Shown one piece after another: positions 34,059 through 41,325 of a DNA stretch of 64,000 bases. The notes beneath the pieces were generated by a model. That model was not told the origin of the DNA and ran no database searches. It saw only the letters and a program-made list of their open reading frames with translations. Position 1 is the first letter of the stretch, and the number at the start of each line of letters is the position of its first letter. A program made the position numbers and the translations under genes. This DNA is from Shewanella halotolerans (lineage in GTDB: Bacteria > Pseudomonadota > Gammaproteobacteria > Enterobacterales > Shewanellaceae): contig NZ_CP080417.1 of assembly GCF_019457535.1 (NCBI RefSeq), positions 682,001-746,000 on the forward strand. Direction: 5' to 3'.

Positions 34059-34862
34059 TTAGTCTTTGGCCTCTTTCTTCTCATTCAGCTGGCGCTTGAG
34101 GGTTGCGATCTCCGCCAGTAGGGTCTCTTGATTCTTCTCCATCCGCTGCAGCACTATCTGTAGCTCGTCACGCATCTGTTGGCTCTGGGCCTCCTGATGC
34201 TGCTTGCTGTCTGGTGCGATGAAGATAGAGGCCATGTAACCCGAGATCACCCCGAAGAAGCTCACCCCACAGACGATCACTAGGCCGCCGATGAAGTGGC
34301 CTATCGTGGTGACTGGATAATAGTCGCCGTAACCCACGGTAGAGATGGTCACCAGCGCCCACCAGATGGCATTTTCTGCGGTGTGGATATTGGCATTGGG
34401 ATCGCCGCTCTCCACTAACAGAATCATTACCGAGGCGAGGGTGAGTATGGTCACCATGGCCACCAACAGGCTGGCGAGGGTGGTCTCCTGACGCTGGCGC
34501 ATCAGGGGGATAAGAATAGAACGGGTCATGCGGATCAGGCGGATCACCCGCAAGATCTGGAAGAAACGGGCCAGCCTCAAGGCTTCGATGGCGGGGATAC
34601 TGGCCACCAGATCGATCCAGTGATGCCTGAAGTAGTCACGCTTATCTTCGGCGCGAAACAGGTTGATAAAGAAGTAGCTGATGAAGATGACGCAGATGCT
34701 GGTGTCGATGAAGAAGAGCAGGCGGCGGGTCTCGCCATCCAGCTTGGCGAAGGTCAACATGAGCACCACGATGACAGAGATTAGGGAGAGCAGCATCATC
34801 GCCAGCTCGAAGGGAGTGGGGTTCTGGTTTATGGGCAGAAGCCAGCGCTTTCTATCGATCAT
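34059..34862 (-). CDS. Voltage-gated-type potassium channel
   Basis: A 267-residue ion-transport protein with six membrane segments. The S4-like helix has regularly spaced arginines (ARFFQILRVIRLIRMTRSI) and the selectivity filter is TVGYGD in the pore loop near residue 180. A C-terminal coiled coil (QMRDELQIVLQRMEKNQE) probably tetramerises it. Length fits the short bacterial VIC family (Kch/KvAP-like). It allows K+ flow across the inner membrane. Confidence 0.9.
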   Translation of the reverse strand: MIDRKRWLLPINQNPTPFELAMMLLSLISVIVVLMLTFAKLDGETRRLLFFIDTSICVIFISYFFINLFRAEDKRDYFRHHWIDLVASIPAIEALRLARFFQILRVIRLIRMTRSILIPLMRQRQETTLASLLVAMVTILTLASVMILLVESGDPNANIHTAENAIWWALVTISTVGYGDYYPVTTIGHFIGGLVIVCGVSFFGVISGYMASIFIAPDSKQHQEAQSQQMRDELQIVLQRMEKNQETLLAEIATLKRQLNEKKEAKD

Positions 34863-34942
34863 GATATCGATTCCTTTTTGGCGGCGGCGCTCAAGCCGAA
34901 TTTCCCTGTGAGTCGCCCTAAAATAGTATACAGCCCATGATC

Positions 34943-35275
34943 TTATTCGTTTTTGTCGACAAAATGAACCAGGTCATCCAATACGCGGCGTTTTATTTCC
35001 AATTGCTCATCGGCGGCTAGGCCATATTTTTCCGCCAGTTGTTGATAATCTTCCGGGCTGAGGGAAACGGTGAGACGCGGACGCTTGGGCCGTTTGGTGG
35101 TGGCCAGCCCTAGTATGCTGCGGATCTGATCCGAGGGACTGACGCCTGCATCTAAGGCGGCCTTGCGGATAGAGTATTGAAACTTCTCGTCCAGATCGAA
35201 GGCGACCTGGGTGGCCTTGGCGGCTTTCTGATTCTGCTGCCACTGTTCGGGAAGCAGCTTCTTATTCTTGGTCAT
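34943..35275 (-). CDS. Small protein with two ribbon-helix-helix-like segments
   Basis: A 110-residue basic protein. Residues ~22-57 (QVAFDLDEKFQYSIRKAA, then SPSDQIRSILGL) and ~66-105 (RLTVSLSPEDYQQLAEKYG, then EIKRRVLDDLVHF) each follow the strand-helix-helix pattern of RHH DNA-binding domains, so a single chain may form one complete tandem RHH fold. SD AAGG is well placed. It lies last in the yjf-like gene row. It might repress that row through the GACATAATATGTC palindromes; this is inference only. Confidence 0.6.
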   Translation of the reverse strand: MTKNKKLLPEQWQQNQKAAKATQVAFDLDEKFQYSIRKAALDAGVSPSDQIRSILGLATTKRPKRPRLTVSLSPEDYQQLAEKYGLAADEQLEIKRRVLDDLVHFVDKNE

Positions 35276-35335
35276 TAGCTTGCCTTAAGGTGCTGTGAAT
35301 CTTGCAAAGTGGGCGGCATGACCGCCCTGTGTTGT

Positions 35336-35980
35336 TTATAGCTGTCCCGGCCAATATTGGCGAATATCGCTCAAGGGACGGTAAATAGTGAGGCTGACAT
35401 CTGTATCGCCTCCTTCATACACCTCGACCTCGACGGCGCGATTTTCCTCTTCATCCAGCAGCAGATAACTCTCGAACGGCTCGCCTGAGCTCATCCCCTC
35501 GTCTTGAGGTGGACGCATGCCGCGATAATCGACGCGGTGGAAATAGCCAAACTGGGCGAAGTTTACCTGATGATAGCGATCACCCAGCCATCCCATGAGG
35601 GCGGCAGGGGTCTCTTTGACCTCAAGCTCGGCGTGCGAATCCTCTTCGAAGATCTCGCTGAAGGCGTCGAGATCGAACAGCTGCTCCACCTGACTGCGGG
35701 GGATCTTGATGGAGAAGGCCAGATAGGTTTCATCGTCTTCATCCAGAGAGAGGCAGAGGCTGTCGTTGCCGTGGCCCTTGAGCACCCATTCGCAGAGCTG
35801 TTTGCGCTGGTATTCGTAGGTGTTGATCCCTTCGACTCTCAGCTGTTGGCCTCGCAGTTGCTCGGGCAGGGCGAAGCTGTCATCCAGGCTGATAATATCG
35901 CCTTTTTGCAAATGATTAGGATGGTTGAGTTGGCGTTTGGGCGCCTCTTTCTTACCAAACAATCCTTTTAAGAATCCCAT
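35336..35980 (-). CDS. DUF2491 family protein (YjfK type)
   Basis: A 214-residue soluble protein with an N-terminal basic helix (MGFLKGLFGKK) and an otherwise acidic, beta-rich body; the conserved hydrophobic pattern around FAQFGYFHRVDYRGMRPP fits DUF2491/YjfK. E. coli yjfK lies beside yjfJ and yjfI in the same order, as here. The SD GAGGG precedes the ATG. Function unknown, but the neighbourhood implies envelope stress. Confidence 0.75.
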   Translation of the reverse strand: MGFLKGLFGKKEAPKRQLNHPNHLQKGDIISLDDSFALPEQLRGQQLRVEGINTYEYQRKQLCEWVLKGHGNDSLCLSLDEDDETYLAFSIKIPRSQVEQLFDLDAFSEIFEEDSHAELEVKETPAALMGWLGDRYHQVNFAQFGYFHRVDYRGMRPPQDEGMSSGEPFESYLLLDEEENRAVEVEVYEGGDTDVSLTIYRPLSDIRQYWPGQL

Positions 35981-36140
35981 GAACTACCCTCGAGAAGAAT
36001 AATGGTTGATACCAATCCTAGTAAATCGCTGCTCATGCTGGCTTGTTAAAACCTTCGATAACTGCTTATCGAAAAATCCTGCCTTGTTAGCAAGCGTTTT
36101 CCTGCGCCATTGCGGAACGCTTACCGTGATTGGCACAAAA

Positions 36141-36166
36141 GCACCTTGGGCAGTGCCGCAAGGTGC
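36141..36166 (-). terminator. Weak terminator-like hairpin after the PspA-family gene
   Basis: GCACCTTG (36141-36148) pairs with CAAGGTGC (36159-36166) around a 10-nt loop. On the minus strand it is followed by TTTTG. A second perfect hairpin, TTCGATAA-CTGC-TTATCGAA, sits at 36053-36072 in the same 211-bp gap. Read-through to the yjfK-like gene is likely. Confidence 0.45.
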
Positions 36167-36191
36167 TATGATTTCGCTAGTCGCTTATGGC

Positions 36192-36878
36192 TTACTTACG
36201 GGCTTTGAGGCGATCCAGTACTGCGTTGGCATTGGACTTCTGCTCGCCGATACCCGCTTCGGCCAGCTTGGCCTGTAGCGACTTGTCGCTGTTCTCGTCG
36301 GCCAGGGTTTCGGCGGCCTTGAGACGGTCGTCAAACTGCTGCTGACGTGCCTTGATGCGTTCCAACGAATCCTTGGCGTTCAGCAGTTTAGAGTTGCTGC
36401 TGGCGAAGGAATCGGTAATGGTCGCCGTGGCCTTCTGCACGCTTTCCGTGGTCTTGACCATGCTGAGCTGACGTTGGTAGTCAGCCAGCTGGCGCTCTGT
36501 CTTGCGCACCAGGTCTTTCAGGCGGGCGGCGTGGGCGCTGAAGCTGTCGTTGGCGCTCTGGTGTTCAGAAAGCTCTTGCTCAAGCTGAGCGATCTTCTCG
36601 GCCACTTCCAGGGCCAAGGCTTCGTTTTCCTTCTCCAGCGCCTGAGTCGCATAGCCTTCGTGCTCGGCGATGGCGCGCTTTAGGCGATCCACTTCGCGGC
36701 TGGCTTGCATCTCTTTGGCCATGACGTCGGTCAGCTCGCGCTTGGCCTTGGTCAGGTGTTTCTCTGCGTCACGGATCTCTTGTTCGAAGATGCGTGTCGA
36801 GTTGGCGTCGACGATACTCTGGCCAACTTCGGTGGCGCCACCGCGAAATGCGGTGAGGATCTTGTTCAGTATGCCCAT
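36192..36878 (-). CDS. PspA/IM30 family protein (YjfJ type)
   Basis: A 228-residue protein predicted to be almost entirely coiled coil, of the PspA/Vipp1/IM30 (ESCRT-III-like) superfamily, which coats stressed inner membranes. Characteristic parts are the N-terminal MGILNKILTAFRGGATEVGQ and the long heptad region with EKHLTKAKRELTDVMAKEM. The SD AAGAGGAG is strong. It lies between DUF2170 and DUF2491 genes as in the yjfIJK row of E. coli. Confidence 0.88.
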   Translation of the reverse strand: MGILNKILTAFRGGATEVGQSIVDANSTRIFEQEIRDAEKHLTKAKRELTDVMAKEMQASREVDRLKRAIAEHEGYATQALEKENEALALEVAEKIAQLEQELSEHQSANDSFSAHAARLKDLVRKTERQLADYQRQLSMVKTTESVQKATATITDSFASSNSKLLNAKDSLERIKARQQQFDDRLKAAETLADENSDKSLQAKLAEAGIGEQKSNANAVLDRLKARK

Positions 36879-36948
36879 AATATGACTCCTCTTGGGGTAA
36901 TGGCGTCGCCTTGTGCGTAAACCATCACATGACTAAATTGGTTAGCGG

Positions 36949-37362
36949 TTACTTTAAGAAATCGGCCAGTTCGTCGATCACTTCCAGACAGTTGTCGGAC
37001 AGGACTGACAGCTCTTGCTCTATCTCTAACATGCTCGATTGCACAGACAGGGCTCCATAGACCACATACTTGTCGTCGACCTTAGCGAAGGAGGACAGTG
37101 GCATAGGGATGTTGAGTTCGAGCATGGTTTCAAACATCTCGCTGCGACGTTCTTGCTTAACTTCGTCTTCGCCCCATAGGTAGCTGATGCACAGGATTTG
37201 GTTGTCCGTTACCGATACAAACACAGGGATCTCTTCGCGTCCCACAACGTTGACTTGCAGTACTTCGACGTCACCATCTATGGGATAACAATCGAATTGA
37301 AAGCCGGTGTGGCTGTTGTCGCCAAGTGCATTGAGGTGGTTGGCAATGTTGTGAATGTTCAT
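36949..37362 (-). CDS. DUF2170 family protein (YjfI type)
   Basis: A 137-residue protein starting at ATG 37362 (MNIHNIANHLNALGDN) with AGAGGAT 6 nt upstream; an upstream frame extension would run through the promoter and is rejected. The pattern YPIDGDVEVLQVNVVGREEIPVF matches DUF2170/YjfI. It is first after an internal promoter with two palindromic operators, followed by the PspA-like gene. Function unknown. Confidence 0.8.
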   Translation of the reverse strand: MNIHNIANHLNALGDNSHTGFQFDCYPIDGDVEVLQVNVVGREEIPVFVSVTDNQILCISYLWGEDEVKQERRSEMFETMLELNIPMPLSSFAKVDDKYVVYGALSVQSSMLEIEQELSVLSDNCLEVIDELADFLK

Positions 37363-37375
37363 ATTTATCCTCTTT

Positions 37376-37424
37376 GACATATTATGTCTGCGATTAAAGA
37401 TAGCACTGAGACATAATATGTCAA
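37376..37424 (-). promoter_or_regulatory. Promoter with twin palindromic operators before the yjfI-like gene
   Basis: On the minus strand TTGACA (37424-37419), 16 nt, then TATCTT (37402-37397). GACATAATATGTC (37410-37422) overlaps the -35, and GACATATTATGTC (37376-37388) lies downstream of the -10; the centres are 34 bp apart. The placement is typical of repression. Confidence 0.65.
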
Positions 37425-37451
37425 GCGCTATTTTGTGTTCCATTTTTACCT

Positions 37452-39179
37452 TCAGTCGAGCGTCAGGTTTTCATCCTCTGACCAGGCGCGCTGATGGTAG
37501 CGATACAGATGCATTGAGCCTATATCGTTGACCTTCACCTGGTCTGCATGTTCATAATAATTTTTAGGAAATTCAAATGCGGCCCTGATAAGCCCAGGCG
37601 TGAGCCAAGGGTCATCGACCGGCAACTCTGTCATACTCGACAGCCGCTGCTTGGCGTTTTGGCCCCTTAGGGTGCCTATGCTCCAGCCCCACTCGCCGAA
37701 ACTGGGCACATTGTGGTGATACTGCTCTACTTGAAAGCCTGCGGCTTGCAGCGTCTTGCCGACCGAGATGAAGGCCTTGGCGGCGTGATAGGGGGAGGTC
37801 GACTGCACTGAGATTGCCCCGTCGCTGCTCAGCAGCTCCTTGAGCTTGCGATAGAAGAGATCCGAATAGAGCTTGTTGAGATCCGGATGGCTGGGATCCG
37901 GCAGATCCACGATTATGGCGTCAAACTTCTCACCGCGTCTTATTAGCTTGTCGGCGCCGTTAAAGGCATCGTCTATCAGCAGCTCGACCCGCTCATCGTT
38001 AAAGGCATCGCCATTAAGCTTTAGCAGCGCGTTTGATAGTCGCGGTGGCATCTCTGGATCGCCCTCCTTGAACAGCCTCACCAGATCTGCGTCGAGATCC
38101 ATCAGGGTCACCTGCTTGGGTTGCCACTTGAGCACCTGCCTCAGGCCCAGACCGTCGCCGCCGCCGATGATCAACACCTTGTCGTGACGGGCACTGGCGG
38201 CCAGCGTCGGGTGTACCAGGAAGGCATGGTAGATATGCTCATCCTGGCTGGAGAACTGCAGGCGGCCATTGATATACAGAGAGTAGACAGGCGCGAGGTG
38301 ATTGCCCCGTAGTCGCTCGGTAAAGGTGAGCTGCTGAAAGCGGGTCGCCTTGGCATAGACCACCTTGTCCTTGTAGAGCATGTTGTTGAAGGCCTGATCC
38401 CACTTGGGGCCATGAATAGCCAGTACCAGCAATATCCCTGTGGCGAGCAGATGGCCTGCCAACAACAGTCGGTTAAAGCGGATCTTGGACCAGAAACGCC
38501 AGATAAACAGGAAACCCGCCAGCAGGTTGAAGCTGGCGGTCAGCGCAGCGGCCAGCTGGATATCCAGCGCCAACATGAAGAGCACCCAGATGGCGGCGCC
38601 GACGCCGGCACCTATATAGTCGGCGCCATAGATGGTGCCGGCGTTATGCATCAGGTGCTCGTCACAAAGTGACTGACGTACCCGGGCGATCAGGGGGATT
38701 TCCATGCCTATCATCAGGCCAAGCAATACGCCCCAGGCGTAGGGCAGGTATTCACTCAGCTTCTGCAGCGTGCCGATAAAGCCGCCCTGGGGCAGCTGAT
38801 CTGGCGGTAAGCCTATGGTACTGGCGATGATGATGGGCAGCTGCTGGCCGAAGCCGATCACGGCGGCGGTGATCAGAATCGCCAGTGCGCCGCAGAGGGC
38901 GACGCACAGCTCCAGCATGGCGAAGCCGGTGAAGGCGCAGCGGATCTTGCGCGCGGCGAAGGCGCCGACGCCCATGGAGACGATCATCAAGCCGATCATA
39001 GTGTAGATGGCGGCTTCCAGGGCCCCCAGGATCCGCCCCGCATAGTGGGACAGCAAGTATTCGTAGATGAGGCCACAGGCGGCCAGTACCGCCATGATCC
39101 CCAGCAGCAGGAGATCGTCGAGCCAGCTTAATGATTTAACGCCTGCAGGAGCAGGCGTTGTGGTGTGTGTCGATTGCAT
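37452..39179 (-). CDS. Membrane-fused polyamine aminopropyltransferase (spermidine-synthase-like)
   Basis: A 575-residue fusion. The first ~260 residues form about eight membrane helices; the C-terminal ~290 residues are a spermidine-synthase-type Rossmann domain with VLIIGGGDGLGLRQV (dcAdoMet pocket), LMDLDADLV, and the catalytic region AIIVDLPDPSHPDL. Soluble SpeE transfers aminopropyl from decarboxylated SAM to putrescine; the product here is not known. It is 13 nt downstream of a DUF350 gene and upstream of the yjfI/J/K-like genes, suggesting that a polyamine-type product modifies or protects the envelope. Confidence 0.85.
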   Translation of the reverse strand: MQSTHTTTPAPAGVKSLSWLDDLLLLGIMAVLAACGLIYEYLLSHYAGRILGALEAAIYTMIGLMIVSMGVGAFAARKIRCAFTGFAMLELCVALCGALAILITAAVIGFGQQLPIIIASTIGLPPDQLPQGGFIGTLQKLSEYLPYAWGVLLGLMIGMEIPLIARVRQSLCDEHLMHNAGTIYGADYIGAGVGAAIWVLFMLALDIQLAAALTASFNLLAGFLFIWRFWSKIRFNRLLLAGHLLATGILLVLAIHGPKWDQAFNNMLYKDKVVYAKATRFQQLTFTERLRGNHLAPVYSLYINGRLQFSSQDEHIYHAFLVHPTLAASARHDKVLIIGGGDGLGLRQVLKWQPKQVTLMDLDADLVRLFKEGDPEMPPRLSNALLKLNGDAFNDERVELLIDDAFNGADKLIRRGEKFDAIIVDLPDPSHPDLNKLYSDLFYRKLKELLSSDGAISVQSTSPYHAAKAFISVGKTLQAAGFQVEQYHHNVPSFGEWGWSIGTLRGQNAKQRLSSMTELPVDDPWLTPGLIRAAFEFPKNYYEHADQVKVNDIGSMHLYRYHQRAWSEDENLTLD

Positions 39180-39192
39180 TCAGGGTAGCGTC

Positions 39193-40092
39193 TTAGGCCA
39201 TCAGGCTGGTGAGGATCAGGGCGATGGCCACGCTGATGGCCAGCTCGACGGTGGCGATCCCTATGTTGTGCTGCTCTTCGACCTCTGCTTTCAGGTTGAT
39301 ATTGGCCAGTACCAGTTTCTTCACCAGGGCCAGTAGCAGTGAGAGGGCGAGCAGCATGATCACCGAGAAGATCAGCCAGCCGAGTATGTTGGTGACATAG
39401 GCGGTCGGCATGAAGACGATGAAGTGGCTGGCGGCGTTGAAGCTAAGTGCCATGGCGAGCATATAGCCGCTGTGACGAATCGCCACCGCGATATGCCCCT
39501 TGGCCAGCGCCTCTTGCATCGAGCTGTCGTTGTGGCGCTTGGCATAGCTGCGCCCGCGCAGACGGGTCAGTAGCACCAACATCAGCTGTGAGATGGCAAA
39601 GGCGCTGAAGATGGCGATAAAGGTATCCAGGGTCAGATCTTCGGCCCACAGCAGTACGGAACGTATGATGATGGCGGTGGCGATGGCGGCGGTGGCATCC
39701 ACTATGGCGACAGAGATATTGCCTTTTAAGATCATGGCGTTCTTATCTATCTCGTTCAGTGCCACCTTGTCATGCAGAAAGCGACCGAGTTTGATCAGAA
39801 TCAGGCCGAAGATGCCGTAGGCGCTCATGCCGATGGCCTCGATGAGATAAGACTGGGCCGCCTCGCCGGTGATGGCGCCGGTAAGTACGATACCCAGACC
39901 GGCCACGGCACCGGCTGTGCTGATGCCGAAGGCGAAGTTATCCCGCTCGGATAACTCATGGGTGCTGTTGACCTTAACGGTCCAGCCCTGCAGGTAACGC
40001 ATGGCCGTGAGCAAGACGATGGCGATAGTCAGATCTATGGCCAAGATGATCGCCAGTTCCTGGGTCAGACCGTAGTGTTGAAAAAATGTCAT
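39193..40092 (-). CDS. Duplicated DUF350 membrane protein (YjfL type)
   Basis: A 299-residue protein with about eight transmembrane segments made of two tandem DUF350 units; each unit has a GIxxxxAxxGLGI-like pattern (FGISTAGAVAGLGIVLTG in the first half, and YMLAMALSFNAASHF in the second). Single-unit YjfL accompanies yjfK in E. coli. It lies 11 nt from the lipoprotein gene and 13 nt from the aminopropyltransferase gene. Confidence 0.78.
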   Translation of the reverse strand: MTFFQHYGLTQELAIILAIDLTIAIVLLTAMRYLQGWTVKVNSTHELSERDNFAFGISTAGAVAGLGIVLTGAITGEAAQSYLIEAIGMSAYGIFGLILIKLGRFLHDKVALNEIDKNAMILKGNISVAIVDATAAIATAIIIRSVLLWAEDLTLDTFIAIFSAFAISQLMLVLLTRLRGRSYAKRHNDSSMQEALAKGHIAVAIRHSGYMLAMALSFNAASHFIVFMPTAYVTNILGWLIFSVIMLLALSLLLALVKKLVLANINLKAEVEEQHNIGIATVELAISVAIALILTSLMA

Positions 40093-40103
40093 CTTAATAT
40101 CCT

Positions 40104-41060
40104 TTATTTGCCCCGACGAACACTGCGCGTCGTACGACTGCTAGAGTTTCTGAAATTACTGTTCTTAGAGTAGTTTGAGCGGAACTTGCTGCCGCCAGTT
40201 GCCCGTCCTGTGGTGCTGGCCTTAGGCGTCGAGGCGCTTTGACGCGACAGGCTGGTGGAGCCAGAGCGAGACTTGGCGTAGGGGCTGTCGAATTGCTTAC
40301 CCTGACGGTTAAACTGCTTCTTGGTGCGCTCGAAGGTCTGATTCTGGGCGCGAGCCTGTTTGGGCGAGGTGTAGCGATAGCGGCCCACGTCGTTGTAGTA
40401 GCTGTAGTTGCGGCGGCTCGACCATCTGTCATAGTAGATGGGGCCGCGTACCAGGTTGGAAAACATGGAGTACATGCCATACCAGGCCCAGAAGGACATG
40501 CCGTTACTGCCAGTCTGCCAGCTGCCGTAGGCCGGGTTGCCCACCAACTGGCTGCCTGCGCCAAAGTCTTCGCCGCCATTGGCGAGAATATCAGCCTCAC
40601 GGCTGATGGCATTTACCCTGGCGAGGGCGCCACCTGACATGTCGGCGACCACGTTAACCGGGTCAGACAGCATGTCGTTAAACAGGCTGGGATCGGCCGC
40701 CTGATAGAGGTTTTCCGCCTCGTCGAGCTGCTGGTCGAGATCGACGAAATTGCTCTCGTTGCCCAGCTCCTGTAGACGCCGCTTGAGCGAGGCATACATG
40801 GGGCCCTGGCTGCTGGCGTCTTTAGACAGCTCCTGCAGCAGGGGGGCTACGTCTGGCTTGGTTGATGCGAGGATATCGGCATACTGCTTGAGTAGGTTGG
40901 CGTTGCGCACCTCGCCGTTATCCAACATCTGGCCTAGGGTATCGACCCTTGCCTGGGCTAGCTGTTGAAACTTGGCGATCTTCTCTGGCCTGTCGTCGCC
41001 GCATCCCGCCAGGGCGAAGAGCAGGGTCAGCGCGAGAACACGCATTAGCATCACTGCCAT
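40104..41060 (-). CDS. Lipoprotein heading the yjf-like operon
   Basis: A 318-residue protein with a lipoprotein signal (LLFALAGCGDD; cysteine near residue 20). The central part is helical, and the C-terminal ~80 residues are Ser/Arg/Thr-rich and of low complexity, ending RSVRRGK. First gene of the row; the SD GGAGAA precedes the ATG, and its promoter carries the same palindromic operator as the yjfI-like promoter. In E. coli the comparable place is held by yjfM (DUF1190), but similarity is not evident. Function unknown. Confidence 0.68.
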   Translation of the reverse strand: MAVMLMRVLALTLLFALAGCGDDRPEKIAKFQQLAQARVDTLGQMLDNGEVRNANLLKQYADILASTKPDVAPLLQELSKDASSQGPMYASLKRRLQELGNESNFVDLDQQLDEAENLYQAADPSLFNDMLSDPVNVVADMSGGALARVNAISREADILANGGEDFGAGSQLVGNPAYGSWQTGSNGMSFWAWYGMYSMFSNLVRGPIYYDRWSSRRNYSYYNDVGRYRYTSPKQARAQNQTFERTKKQFNRQGKQFDSPYAKSRSGSTSLSRQSASTPKASTTGRATGGSKFRSNYSKNSNFRNSSSRTTRSVRRGK

Positions 41061-41267
41061 GTTTTCTCCATAAATTTAGTTGAGATTGAGACCGATAAAT
41101 GAGTGATCAGTCTGCGACTTCTTTGCATAATATAGCGATAAGCTGGGTTATAGTAACCTGTAGTGCAGGATAAAAAGCCATCTTTACTTCCCCTGATAAT
41201 ATGGATGAGTAATTTGGATGACAATTTTATGCCAAGATGATTACCGCTTGGTTGCATAAACAGCTTA

Positions 41268-41296
41268 TCTATAGCATTGATGACATAATATGTCGA
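41268..41296 (-). promoter_or_regulatory. Promoter with palindromic operator upstream of the lipoprotein gene
   Basis: TCGACA (41296-41291), 17 nt, TATAGA (41273-41268) on the minus strand. GACATAATATGTC at 41282-41294 overlaps the -35, and is identical to the operator at 37410-37422. It also lies 32 bp before glnE, so it may affect both directions. Confidence 0.6.
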
Positions 41297-41325
41297 CCGT
41301 TTAAGGCTGAAGGATTTTTCTGGCG

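Noticed and set aside
40239..40637. 132-residue frame antisense to the lipoprotein gene
   Set aside because: Hydrophobic mirror of the Arg/Ser-rich C-terminus of a gene with a lipobox and proper SD.
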